Assembly (NCBI GenBank): GCA_012295275.1
Contig: CM022666.1
Location: 6,438,839-6,500,838, forward strand
Length of the DNA stretch: 62,000 bases
Reading direction: 5' to 3'
From: Chrysomallon squamiferum
Lineage: Eukaryota; Mollusca; Gastropoda; Neomphalida; Peltospiridae
Below are positions 53,446 to 62,000 of this stretch, one piece after another. The notes below the pieces were generated by a model. That model searched no databases, was not told where the DNA came from, and saw only the letters and a list, made by a program, of their open reading frames with translations. Every line of letters starts with the position of its first letter. Within the stretch, counting starts at the first letter, position 1. The translations under genes were made by a program, and so were the position numbers.

Positions 53446-56400
53446 GTGTGTGTTATCATATTAATTATTATCTACCATATTAGTGTAAATAAAAGTATAT
53501 AACTGATTATTTAGTTTTTTCTGTTTCTGTCTTTTCATTTTCCTAGGCTTGTCTGCAGTGTTCAGAGCATTACTGTACCAGATGCTTTGCAGCATTTCAT
53601 ATCAAAGGTGCTCTGAAAAAACATCGAAGCATTCCTGTAACGGTATGCTCTTTTGTCATACATTTCTTTTTAAATACTAGATTAGTGAACTATTATTAAC
53701 ATAAAATGTAATTTCTTTTTATTTTTTTTTTATCTTCATGCATTTATTTGTTTCGAATGTAATTACATTATTTTTAAATATAACATATATATTTCTAAAC
53801 TGTATCGAGTGTTCTTACTATTAATGAAAAAAACAGTGAATATATTGATTTTAAATATTATGTCTTTTATTATCGTACAGAATCTGTAGATTGATTTTTT
53901 TTTTACAATTTTGTTTTTTTATTTACTGTGAATAAAGAGTAGATGTATCTTCAGAATTAATTAATTCATAATTTTAGCATTAATATTTCATAATCTGAAT
54001 ACTTCTTTACTTATGTTTTCACTTATCTGACATAATAATTTTTGATATTTTTGGTCTTTTGCAGGCCATGGGGCCAAGACAAAGCATGTCTCCAAGACCA
54101 TTGAATTCATACAGGTTAGTGTTTTTACATTATTAAGATTATATTCTGGAAAGTACTCTTTATTACGTCATAATGTTGTGATATATTTGAAATGGTTAAT
54201 TAATTTTAATGTGGTATGGTTTATGATCTTATAATTAGTAAGACTGCTGTTATGATAAGATTAAATTTGTAGTCTATCAATATAGTAACAGCTGTAAGTT
54301 TGCATTAACAATTATTTAATAAAATAATAAAAATATTTTATCTTATTTATACAATGATATTCAGTCCATTTTCTCTTCTTTTTTTTTATAATCATTATTA
54401 TTATTTTTTAATATATTTAAAATGTAGTGATGTTTCTGATTAAAATATATTTAAATAAAACTAATTTTCAGAGAATATGATTCAGCTCGTGATGTCAGTG
54501 TGGTTGGAGCAATGTCTAGCAGTATTGATAATGAGGTATTTTTCGTATTAACAAACTAAACTTTAATTTATAAACAATAATTTCCATTGGTAGTTCTTCT
54601 GCAAATGATATGGTGAACTTTATTATCAATCTTACATTCTAACAATATTGGTGTAGCTTTAGTAATGATGTTTGACACATTATTTCATTGATTATTTTCA
54701 TTTGATAATTGTAAACTCCAAGAGAAAGAAATACAAGTTAATGATACAGTCACAAGAACATTTATTCATTAATAATACCCAATTATCCAACAAATTATGA
54801 ATACAAAATGTTTTTTTTTTTTTTTTTTTTTTTAGGAGTCTGATCCAGATGGTCCTGAAGGAGCTAGTGGCTCCTACGATAGGCCGTCTTTGATGGCAGG
54901 CCGTTACGATGAAGCTGAGAGTGCAGCATCGTTTCAGCAGGCACTGTCGGCATGGAGAAGTGGTGAGAAGAGTCCAGGTCAGAAGATGTCTGAAAACAAA
55001 GAACTTAGTTCACAGAACTCTGCAAAAAATCCAGGTGAAAAAATGAAAACTGTTTTTGACATATTAGTAGTATTTTTTTTTCACATTGTTCTGGTGTCGA
55101 TTACAAATGTCAGTCTTATTTGAAAAAATAACAAAGATGTGTTTATTTTTGTCTTAGTTTAAAGTGTTATCTGCTCTGATTTTGTAAAATGGTTAAAAAT
55201 TATAGTTATTATTTTTGTTTTTTGACTTAATTAATATAGTTGGCGAAATTAAGCATTGGGATTGTTTTGATAGTTGTGCATATTTATAAAAAAAAGAATC
55301 TTTCATTCATTTATATTTTTATTTTCTGACACATATTTTTATATTTTATATATTTTATATTTATCTGTCTGTATTTTTATATATATATATATGTGTATAT
55401 ATATATATATTTTTTTTCCTAATCATATTTTTATTTTTATGTATTTTTTCTAAAATGTTTAAAACAATTTATTTATTTTATTATTATTATTTTTTAACAC
55501 ATATTTGTTTTATATATTCTAATGCATGTTAACATATTTTTTTTTTCTCTTCAGTATTTAGCACTGAGAGTTCCACAAGCACTACAGCTGTCATAGTGTC
55601 ACCTGAAATTCATTTCCATAGCAAATTGACCTATGCTGAGAGATTGCTACTGAAGACACATCGAAGAACTGAAATCCCTTCTCTGGGTTCAGTGACCCCA
55701 ACAAGTGGACGTCAGTCTTCTTTTTCACGTAGAGATGATGATGACAATGATGGTAAATATTTAATATTCCACTTCTATAGCTATGGTTTTCTAATGGTAA
55801 TAATATAATCATAGTCTCATCAGTACTGCTTGATGTTTGTTTGTGCACTAGTTGTAAGGTGTTAAATTTTGATCATGAATTTTTTTTTTATGATATGTTG
55901 GCAAAGCTTGTGTTATAAAACTGAATGGGAAGATAAAAATTTAACATTTTTATTTTTATTTTTTTTATTCATTTATTTTTATATTTATTTTATATTTTTT
56001 ATTTTATTTTATTTTATTTTATTTTATTTTATTTTATTTTATTTTATTTTATTTTATTTTATTTCATTTCATTTCATTTCATTTCATTTTACATTACTTT
56101 ACCTTACCCTACCATACCCTACCCTACCCTGCCCTGCTCTACTGTCCAGTATTTCACCTAACCAGTTCTGGTTTTTTTTTGTTAAAATAATAACTTCTTG
56201 AAAAATATTTTGAGTAACATCTGTTTATTTGAAGTATTTTATTTACATCTTACTTAGATGATTTGGATGGAGAGCCAGTAAGTTTCACTGCCCTGTAATG
56301 AGGCATCTGTCAATGTACAGTCACCACGGCAACCAGCAAGAGTAGACTCTGACATTTCCATGATAGAACTGGACTCAAACTCCGTGAGTATTCTTAATTT

Positions 56401-59400
56401 GATTCTAAAAAAAATTTTGTTATCGTAGATGTACTGTGTCTGTTAGTATATTTATAAAATATAAATATTGTTAGAATGTTCCATCATTATATCTTGTCCA
56501 GGGGAGACAATTATGATCATAATTATTTGGTGGTTGACTCTACTGGTTTCCCTTCAGAGTGAGTGTCAAAGTATCCATGTTGCTGACTGTTCTTTTTTTT
56601 TTTTTTTTTTTCTTATTTATTAACTGAATATACAGAAAAAAATACAGGAAATACTAATTACTGTCTTAAGATGTTAGTGATTTGCAGTGAGACATACACA
56701 CACACACACACTTTCAATCTTTCTTACAGCTGCCATAATATAAATATTAGTCCTTGCATTATTAATAATAACAGGAAGAAATAAAAAAACAGAAAAATCA
56801 CATGTGTGGAATTTTTCAGAGAAATTTTACCATTTACGTTTCCAATTCATAATTGTAAAAATCACTTGTTACATGGAAAAATGTTGTTGTTGATATTTAA
56901 AAGAAAATAACATGAACTTCCACAGCAGGGGCAAGATGTATTCTCAGATACTCTATACTCGTTATATTTAATATAATATCATTTGTTTTTGTTGTAGGCA
57001 TACAAAGATCACCATTCCATGAAAATAATTGATCCGTATGAAGTTAAAGAAGTTGAACCATATGAAGCGTGGGAAGTGGAAAATTTGAAGTATGTATCCT
57101 CAGTTCAGAAATTACCAAAGCTATTTCACTGATTTAAATAATATATTTAAAATGTGACATAAAATTGACACAAAACATTAAGTTTTCAACAATCATTTTT
57201 TGATTATTATTATTATGACACAACCTCTGTATGACAGCTGTGTGAATTTAATAAACCTTTTATAAAGTTTTATCACATACTTGTTCTTAATAACTTAATG
57301 ATCTCTAACAGAAGTTTTGAAACCGTGGTATCATTTTTTAATTTATTGTTATTTTATATTTTTGATTTCCAGAAATTTTAATTTTGCATTATTTTGTATC
57401 CAATTAAATCGCTACACATTTTGTTCATGCATTAACAGACCATACCAAAGCTGCTCTGTCATGGTGTTTGGAAATGGTTTATAGAAATGATAGATTTGCG
57501 TTTCATTTCTCTTTATTTTTAGCAAAGTTTTGACTGAAGCAACACAACAGGAAACACCACTGGCTGCCAAACCTCCCCCATCCAGAGGGTACAACAAGAA
57601 ACAGTCTAGAAAATCAGCTGAACCAAAAAATCAAACAAGCGACTCTACGGAAACCGACCATTCATCAACGAATCAAAATCACGAAAACAAAAAAGACAAA
57701 ACTACTTCCAGCAAACGGAACATTTCCTCCAGGCAGGGAAGTGGAGATGGTGATAATGAAGCTGAACCTGAGCTTCAGTTCAGTCAACCAAAGTCTCGTT
57801 GTGCTTCAGCTAGGTCTGTACGGTCAAGGCCATCGTCTGCACGAGCTAAATCGTCCAAGTCACGAATGTCATCAAGACCTTCAAGCAGAGCAAAATCAAG
57901 AATTGGGTAAAGCTGAATTTTGTTTTTTCATTCGTTTGTTTGTTGTATATTTATTTGTTTCCTTTATCATTTTGTTTACCCCTACCATTCTATTAAATTT
58001 TTCTTTTTTATTTATTTATTCATTTATTTTTTTATGCTCATATTTTTTATTCCTGGAGTCATTATTTATTTCCTTCCAACCTTTCTCATTTTTTAATTTA
58101 TTGATAATTATATTTTTATTTCATCATTTTGTAATTCCAAAATAAATATACAACATTTTTATTAACATAATACTTATTATCATTATTATTATTTTTTAGC
58201 ACATATTTTTTTATGGGTCACATTGCTATCACTCTATTACAGTATTATAATAAAAATCTTGTCTTTCATTTTTCTTTATATCCACGTAATACTTACTTAT
58301 ACATCTATATTTAATCAATATTATCTTACTACATATCTTATTCAGCTGTATGCATATACAATGGTATGATTAAAAATTAATGGTAAGGAACACTCCTGAC
58401 CTTTGAAGGAATTAATATTTGTCTTCTTTTTGTCGACAGAGAAGGAGTTTTAACAAAAGGACCAAATGAACTGTTAAGAGAAGTAGCCAGTCGTTTAAGT
58501 CATACTGAAACAAATGCGTACAAATCTCCGATGGAGAATTTTTTCACAATGGGAGTGGAGAAGGAATTCCAGGAAAGAACAATGACTCCGTCCAAGAACA
58601 AGAAAGCCAAAGAAGATTCCTTTAAAGTTAGCAACAGACGTAAGTATTTCTTGTCATTTATTCAGAAAACACTGCCTGTGATGTACAGAGCATCAGGTTA
58701 GTTATCATGTTGTTTTTTTTAGTCCAGAAAATTCTGTGTTGTTAATTTATCAGTTACATGTTCCTGTTTGTTTATAAAGATTTCTTATACTTATTTATTA
58801 CAGGAGTGGAATTTTATTATTATTATTATTATTATTATTTCTTAATCTTTTTAATGCTTTCTTTGATTGATATTTGTCACACTGATATCAAAATTTAATC
58901 TTAACAGTAATGCTTCATCTTCACTTTGTAATTATAATTACACTTTACTTTATTTCATGAAAAAACAAATGCCTTATTATTCTTGATATATCAAAACCCA
59001 ATATTAAAATCAGAAATAAAACATAACATCCTACATGTTAACAATAATAATGATCTTCTTTTCCAACAACAGATATCATTTAAAACATATAAACTGTGCT
59101 TTGCAGAATTGCGAAATATTAATTTTACTTTCAGATAGTGAATATTATTCACATACAGCTTAATGAAAAGTTAATAACATTTTCAGATAATTATCATATT
59201 TTAAAATAAAAATCTTGAATATTGTTTATCAGCTGTTTAATGAATATATATATATATTTTCAGATAATTATCATATTTTCAAAATACAGATTTAAATATT
59301 ATTTATCTACTATTTAATGAATATTTATATTTTAAGATAACTATCATATATTTTTTTTAAATACAAATTTTAAATTATATTTTATCTGTTATTTAATGAA

Positions 59401-59969
59401 TATTTATATTTCCAGATAATTATCACACTGTCATATAATAATCCAAAACATTTATTTACCTGCTTCTTAATACTTTGTTATAATTATTATAATATTTTGT
59501 ATTTGTAGTATATCAGATGGCTCCATGTTCCTGGAAACCAGATAACAGCCTAGAAAACCACCTTCCTTCAGATACAGTTGTCTTAGATAATAGCGAATTT
59601 CTGTCACAGTTTGTTGGTAGTGAAGAGTTGAATGAAGAAGCATTAAGAGCTGAAAGGTATTTACGTTTTAAATCAATTTCCTTTAAGTGTATTATTATGA
59701 TATTTTAGAAAACCACCTTCCTTCAGATATGGTTGTCTTAGATAAGAGTAAATTTCTGTCACAGTTTGTTGGTAGTAAAGCGTTGAATGAAGAAGCTTTG
59801 AGAGCTGAAAGGTATTTTATGTTTTAAATCAGTTTAGTTTAAGTGTATTATTGTGATATTTTGTTGGTCCAGTTGTTTTAATGATCGAAGTCACTGGCAC
59901 CTGTCTAAATAATGTTTTATTAAAAATTAAAATAATATTTAAGTATTTTTTTACTTGCATTTGTTTTAT

Positions 59970-60000
<31 letters not shown>

Positions 60001-60857
60001 CAGAAGTGGAATGTCCAGAGGTGATACGCTAAAAGTTGAAAAGGAACAAGATGACATTACCAGAAGTAAAATGTCAAGAAGTGAAGTGTATCAAGATGAG
60101 ATTGCAAGACCTACATCATCCCAGTCTGACATGTATGGAGATGATACCCCTAGAAATGAAATATCAAGAAATGAGACACCCAGAAATGAAATATCAAGAA
60201 ATGGGACACCCAGAAATGAAATATCAAGACGTGGGACACCCAGAAATGAAATATCAAGAAATAGGACATCAAGAAGTGAAATATCAAGAAATGAGACACT
60301 CAGAAATGAAATATCGAGAAATAGTACACCCACAAATGAAATATCGAGAAATAGTACACCCACAAATGAAATGTTTAGAAGTGGGACACCCAGAAACGAA
60401 ACATCAAGAAATAGTACATCCAGAAATGGAATGTCAAGGAATGCCACACCCAGAAATGAAACGTCCATAAATAAAACCCCAAGAAACAAAAGGTCCAAGA
60501 CTGAAATCACAAGACGTGAAATTCCAAGAAATGAACGGTCAAAAACTGAAATACCGAGTGACGAAAATTCTGAATCTGAATTCTACTACGTTTCTGGAAA
60601 TGAAGAGACAAGAAGCATCACACCCAGAAATGTGACTCCAAAGTGGCCATCGCCTCCTCCTGTTCCAAGACAGGACTCGGCCCATTTCAAAAGGCCAATC
60701 AGTCAAACAGAACAAGTGAGATATGATACACCAGACACAGAAAGAACTCCGAGAGGAAAAACTCCCCGACAAAACAACAATGGCCGACCTGTAAGTAAGC
60801 AGGGTAGCAGACCCAGTTCCAGATTTGCTGGTGATGGCAGAACCTCAAGAGCTATAG
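48432..60857 (+). CDS. ZBBX: Zinc finger B-box domain-containing protein 1 (ZBBX), 17 coding exons, 3' end outside window
   Basis: Exons: 48432-48493, 50823-50936, 51378-51465, 51832-51874, 52484-52608, 53547-53642, 54065-54114, 54472-54535, 54836-55034, 55555-55752, 56258-56277, 56321-56383, 56998-57089, 57523-57906, 58440-58639, 59509-59656, 60004-60857. At least 933 residues, longer than human ZBBX (about 800). An N-terminal coiled coil (about residues 23-60; [18 protein letters not shown]) leads to a complete B-box: Cys134, 137, 146, 149, 154, 157, His162 and His170 by my count. Further matches are [15 protein letters not shown] and [15 protein letters not shown]. The C-terminal half is Ser/Arg-rich and disordered; the last exon carries decapeptide repeats. 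Function is poorly known; in vertebrates it marks motile-ciliated cells. Possible extra exons at 48770-48811, 52833-52886 and 59709-59811. The 43-nt intron 11 may instead be exonic with a one-base insertion. Confidence 0.88.
48770..48811 (+). other. Candidate 42-nt cassette exon in ZBBX intron 1
   Basis: ACATTTCAG precedes it and GTCAGT follows. It enters and leaves in phase 2 like its neighbours, has no stop, and would add 14 residues ([14 protein letters not shown]) between coding exons 1 and 2. The known family sequence joins the neighbours directly, so it would be alternative, or a chance exon-like sequence. Confidence 0.35.
49056..49252. repeat. TG / TATG compound microsatellite in ZBBX intron 1
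   Basis: Alternating TG, TATG and TATTTA units over about 200 bases. It is open in more than one frame as Cys/Val/Tyr/Met-rich translations. Confidence 0.9.
50500..50566. repeat. (ATT)n microsatellite in ZBBX intron 1
   Basis: About 22 uninterrupted ATT repeats. Confidence 0.95.
51015..51064. repeat. (ATT)n microsatellite in ZBBX intron 2
   Basis: About 15 ATT repeats. Confidence 0.95.
52833..52886 (+). other. Candidate 54-nt cassette exon inside the ZBBX B-box
   Basis: TTTTCATGCAG precedes it and GTATGT follows, both good splice sites. It is phase 0 at both ends and free of stops, adding 18 residues ([18 protein letters not shown]). Inclusion would separate the first Cys pair of the B-box (CGQC) from the rest (CLQC onward) and should disrupt zinc binding. 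No transcript evidence is available here. Confidence 0.35.
53397..53453. repeat. (TG)n microsatellite in ZBBX intron 5
   Basis: About 28 TG repeats with one CG interruption. Confidence 0.95.
55985..56140 (+). repeat. Graded pentanucleotide array (TTTTA to TTTCA to TACCC) in ZBBX intron 10
   Basis: About 13 TTTTA units are followed by about five TTTCA units, then TTACA/TTACC, ACCCT and GCCCT variants. The array changes stepwise along its length. Confidence 0.9.
59130..59440 (+). repeat. ~76-bp tandem repeat, about four copies, in ZBBX intron 15
   Basis: The motif TTTCAGATAATTATCATATTTT recurs at 59,181, 59,258, 59,331 (TTTAAG variant) and 59,410 (TTCCAG variant), each followed by an A/T spacer and TTATCTG-TATTTAATGAATAT. 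Each copy carries an acceptor-like CAG or AAG upstream of exon 16. Confidence 0.75.
59551..59860 (+). repeat. 155-bp tandem duplication of ZBBX exon 16
   Basis: Copy 1 (59,551-59,705) covers the last 106 bases of exon 16 and the first 49 bases of the following intron. Copy 2 (59,706-59,860) starts TAGAAAACCACC as copy 1 does and keeps the downstream donor GTATTT. The copies differ at roughly one base in ten, so this is an old event and not an assembly doubling. Confidence 0.9.
59709..59811 (+). other. ZBBX: Alternative, apparently mutually exclusive exon 16b of ZBBX
   Basis: At the duplication junction intron sequence meets TAG and makes a new acceptor (GATATTTTAG). Exon 16b is 103 nt against 148 nt for exon 16, exactly 45 nt shorter, so it enters in phase 1 from exon 15 and leaves in phase 2 into exon 17 with no stop. 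After exon 16 (ending phase 2) it would read out of frame and hit a stop within about 12 codons, so both cannot be used together in frame. Relative to exon 16 it changes Thr to Met, Asn to Lys, Glu to Lys (twice) and Glu to Ala, a shift from acidic to basic. Confidence 0.55.
60149..60538 (+). repeat. ZBBX: 30-bp coding minisatellite, 13 decapeptide units in ZBBX exon 17
   Basis: Eleven clear units (60,149-60,478) and two degraded ones follow the consensus [10 protein letters not shown] with no indels. Example units: [40 protein letters not shown]. Each carries net positive charge, and T-P at unit junctions is a potential proline-directed phosphorylation site. The frame-preserving 30-bp unit keeps other frames open as well. 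Confidence 0.93.
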
Positions 60858-60894
60858 GTATTGTATTTATTTTCTATTGATTTTTTTTTTTTTA

Positions 60895-60939
<45 letters not shown>

Positions 60940-61176
60940 ATTTTACTTAAGTAGTGATATACGTTTATCATAGATTAAGTTTATTTTATACATGATATAT
61001 TAAAAATAATAATAATAATAAAATTAAAAACAAAAACGTAAGTCGGTCGAAAAAAAACGATCTGTTAATGACAGTGATCATGATAAATGAGAAACTTCAG
61101 TCTTGAGATTTTTCTCGTACAGTTTGTTTCAGTATCAGTTTTATTAGTAGTAGTAGTGGTAGTAATAGTAGTATTA
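60858..61176. other. ZBBX intron 17 (start), microsatellite-rich
   Basis: The exon 17 donor GTATTG starts this intron. It holds an ATT array at about 60,896-60,937, an AAT tract near 61,008 and a TAG array near 61,146-61,170. No coding exon is visible to the window end apart from the transposon remnant. Confidence 0.6.
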
Positions 61177-61743
61177 TAGTGGAACCTCGGGTTACGAACG
61201 CCTCGAAGCACGAACAAATAAGATTACGATCCGTAATCTTGGGCAATTTTTGTCTAGGTTTACGCATAATGTTCCGAGTTACGAACTACAGCGACGCGCC
61301 ACGGCAATCTTTCTTTTGGCGTCGGTTTTGACGTCATCATCTAGTAAAGATAAGAATAAATAGTTGCGTCAAAACCGTGTTCAAAGTAAGCATGCCCTAT
61401 AGCAAATATATATCATAAATTATGGCCTTTAGTCTTCGATACGCAGTTGCAGCTCAATGGCTTTTGCACTGAGATCGTGCGCTTGCATTTTTTAAAGTTT
61501 GCTGCTTTTATGTGTATATTTTTTTATTATACCCTATCCAATATGGCGCCCAAGAAAACAAAAAGCCAAAGCGATAATGCTGGTGGAAAGTATAAACGTA
61601 TCACAGAAGAGGTTAAAAAAGAAATCATTGCAAAACATGAGAGTGGCGTTCGTGTGTTTGATATCGCTTCACTTTATTTACAATTCGGTTTACGAACCGA
61701 GTTCTGGAATGAATTAAGTTTCGTAACCGGAAGTTCCACAGTA
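61177..61743 (+). mobile_element. Internally deleted Tigger/pogo-like DNA transposon
   Basis: Imperfect terminal inverted repeats (left GTGGAACCTCGGGTTACGAAC, right complement GTGGAACTTCCGGTTACGAAA) flank about 567 bases, with TA at both outer edges as expected of Tc1/mariner/pogo target sites. Inside is the start of a transposase frame. Its CpG-rich sequence contrasts with the host intron. Confidence 0.75.
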
Positions 61744-61758
61744 TATTATTATTGCTAA
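61543..61758 (+). pseudogene. Truncated Tigger-like transposase N-terminus
   Basis: From Met at 61,543 the frame reads MAPKKTKSQSDN, then YKRITEEVKKEIIAKHESG and VFDIASLYL. This is the first part of the CENP-B-type helix-turn-helix DNA-binding domain of Tigger transposases. After about residue 46 the sequence jumps into the right terminal region. The DDE catalytic domain is absent, so this copy cannot move by itself. It lies in ZBBX intron 17 on the sense strand. Confidence 0.75.
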
Positions 61759-62000
61759 AATCATCATCATCATCATCATCATATTATTATTATTATTATT
61801 AAGTTTTAACAAATAACATCTATTTTCAGAATCCAAAATGATATGAATAAATGTTTTTATATTTTTTTTCTAAATATATCTTACAAATACTTTAATGGGT
61901 TTGATACTGCAGCAGCAGCAGCAACAACAACAACAACAACAACAACAACATAACAATAATAATAATTGTAATACTGTTAATATTATTATTATTATTATCA
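61757..62000. repeat. (ATC)n, (ATT)n and (CAG/CAA)n microsatellites at window end
   Basis: ATC and ATT arrays follow the transposon, and a CAG-then-CAA array runs at about 61,910-61,950, followed by AAT and ATT repeats to the edge. Confidence 0.9.

Noticed and set aside
54890-55123. Independent short gene starting [14 protein letters not shown]
   Set aside because: This is ZBBX coding exon 9 read from an internal Met and run past its donor at 55,035.
60036-60510. Long overlapping open frames on both strands across ZBBX exon 17 (144 codons plus, 139 codons minus)
   Set aside because: They arise because the 30-bp repeat is a multiple of three and keeps several frames open together. The ZBBX frame has correct splice phase and continues the conserved protein.
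61447-61758. Complete host gene of 103 codons at the right end
   Set aside because: It begins in transposon non-coding sequence and contains the truncated Tigger transposase start, bounded by the element's inverted repeats.

Overview
This is animal nuclear DNA. It is strongly AT-rich, dense in microsatellites, and its genes are split by GT-AG introns of a few hundred bases to about 4 kb. Four of the five conserved genes have 10 to 19 coding exons. A degraded tRNA-derived SINE near 2.3 kb resembles, from memory, SINEs common in gastropods and bivalves, and a cut-down Tigger/pogo-like DNA transposon lies near the right end. The best guess is a mollusc or other lophotrochozoan; the class cannot be settled from this window.

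Layout, left to right. 1-4.6 kb: non-coding DNA with repeats. 4,674-7,697 (-): an intact, intronless RAB3GAP1 (Rab3 GTPase-activating protein, catalytic subunit). 7.7-9.9 kb: a microsatellite-rich head-to-head spacer. 9,894-14,805 (+): UBAC2, 10 coding exons, 354 aa. 14.8-19.1 kb: UBAC2 3' flank and the TM9SF2 promoter. 19,107-31,996 (+): TM9SF2, 18 coding exons, about 664 aa, with one missing base in exon 5. 32.0-37.7 kb: convergent spacer. 37,672-47,806 (-): SF3A1, 19 coding exons, 795 aa, whose first intron looks U12-type. 47.8-48.1 kb: a compact bidirectional promoter with a perfect TCTCGCGAGA palindrome. 48,432-60,857 (+): ZBBX (B-box zinc-finger protein), 17 coding exons, running off the right edge. 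Exon coordinates were assembled by hand from splice sites, reading phase and remembered family sequences.

The genes do not form one pathway. UBAC2 (ER-associated degradation), TM9SF2 (Golgi/endosome nonaspanin), RAB3GAP1 (Rab3/Rab18 control) and SF3A1 (U2 snRNP) are housekeeping genes. ZBBX is linked in vertebrates to motile-ciliated cells. UBAC2 followed by TM9SF2 on the same strand also occurs on human chromosome 13q32, so this pair appears to be an ancient linkage.

The most unusual signals are: a diverged tandem duplication in ZBBX that makes a phase-matched alternative (apparently mutually exclusive) exon; a 13-unit, 30-bp coding minisatellite in the next ZBBX exon; the U12-type intron inside a U2 snRNP gene; the intronless RAB3GAP1 followed by AATAAA and an A tract; and two single-base reading-frame problems (TM9SF2 exon 5 and ZBBX around 56,278-56,320) that may be sequence errors. 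I found no CRISPR, operon, rRNA or intact tRNA features.
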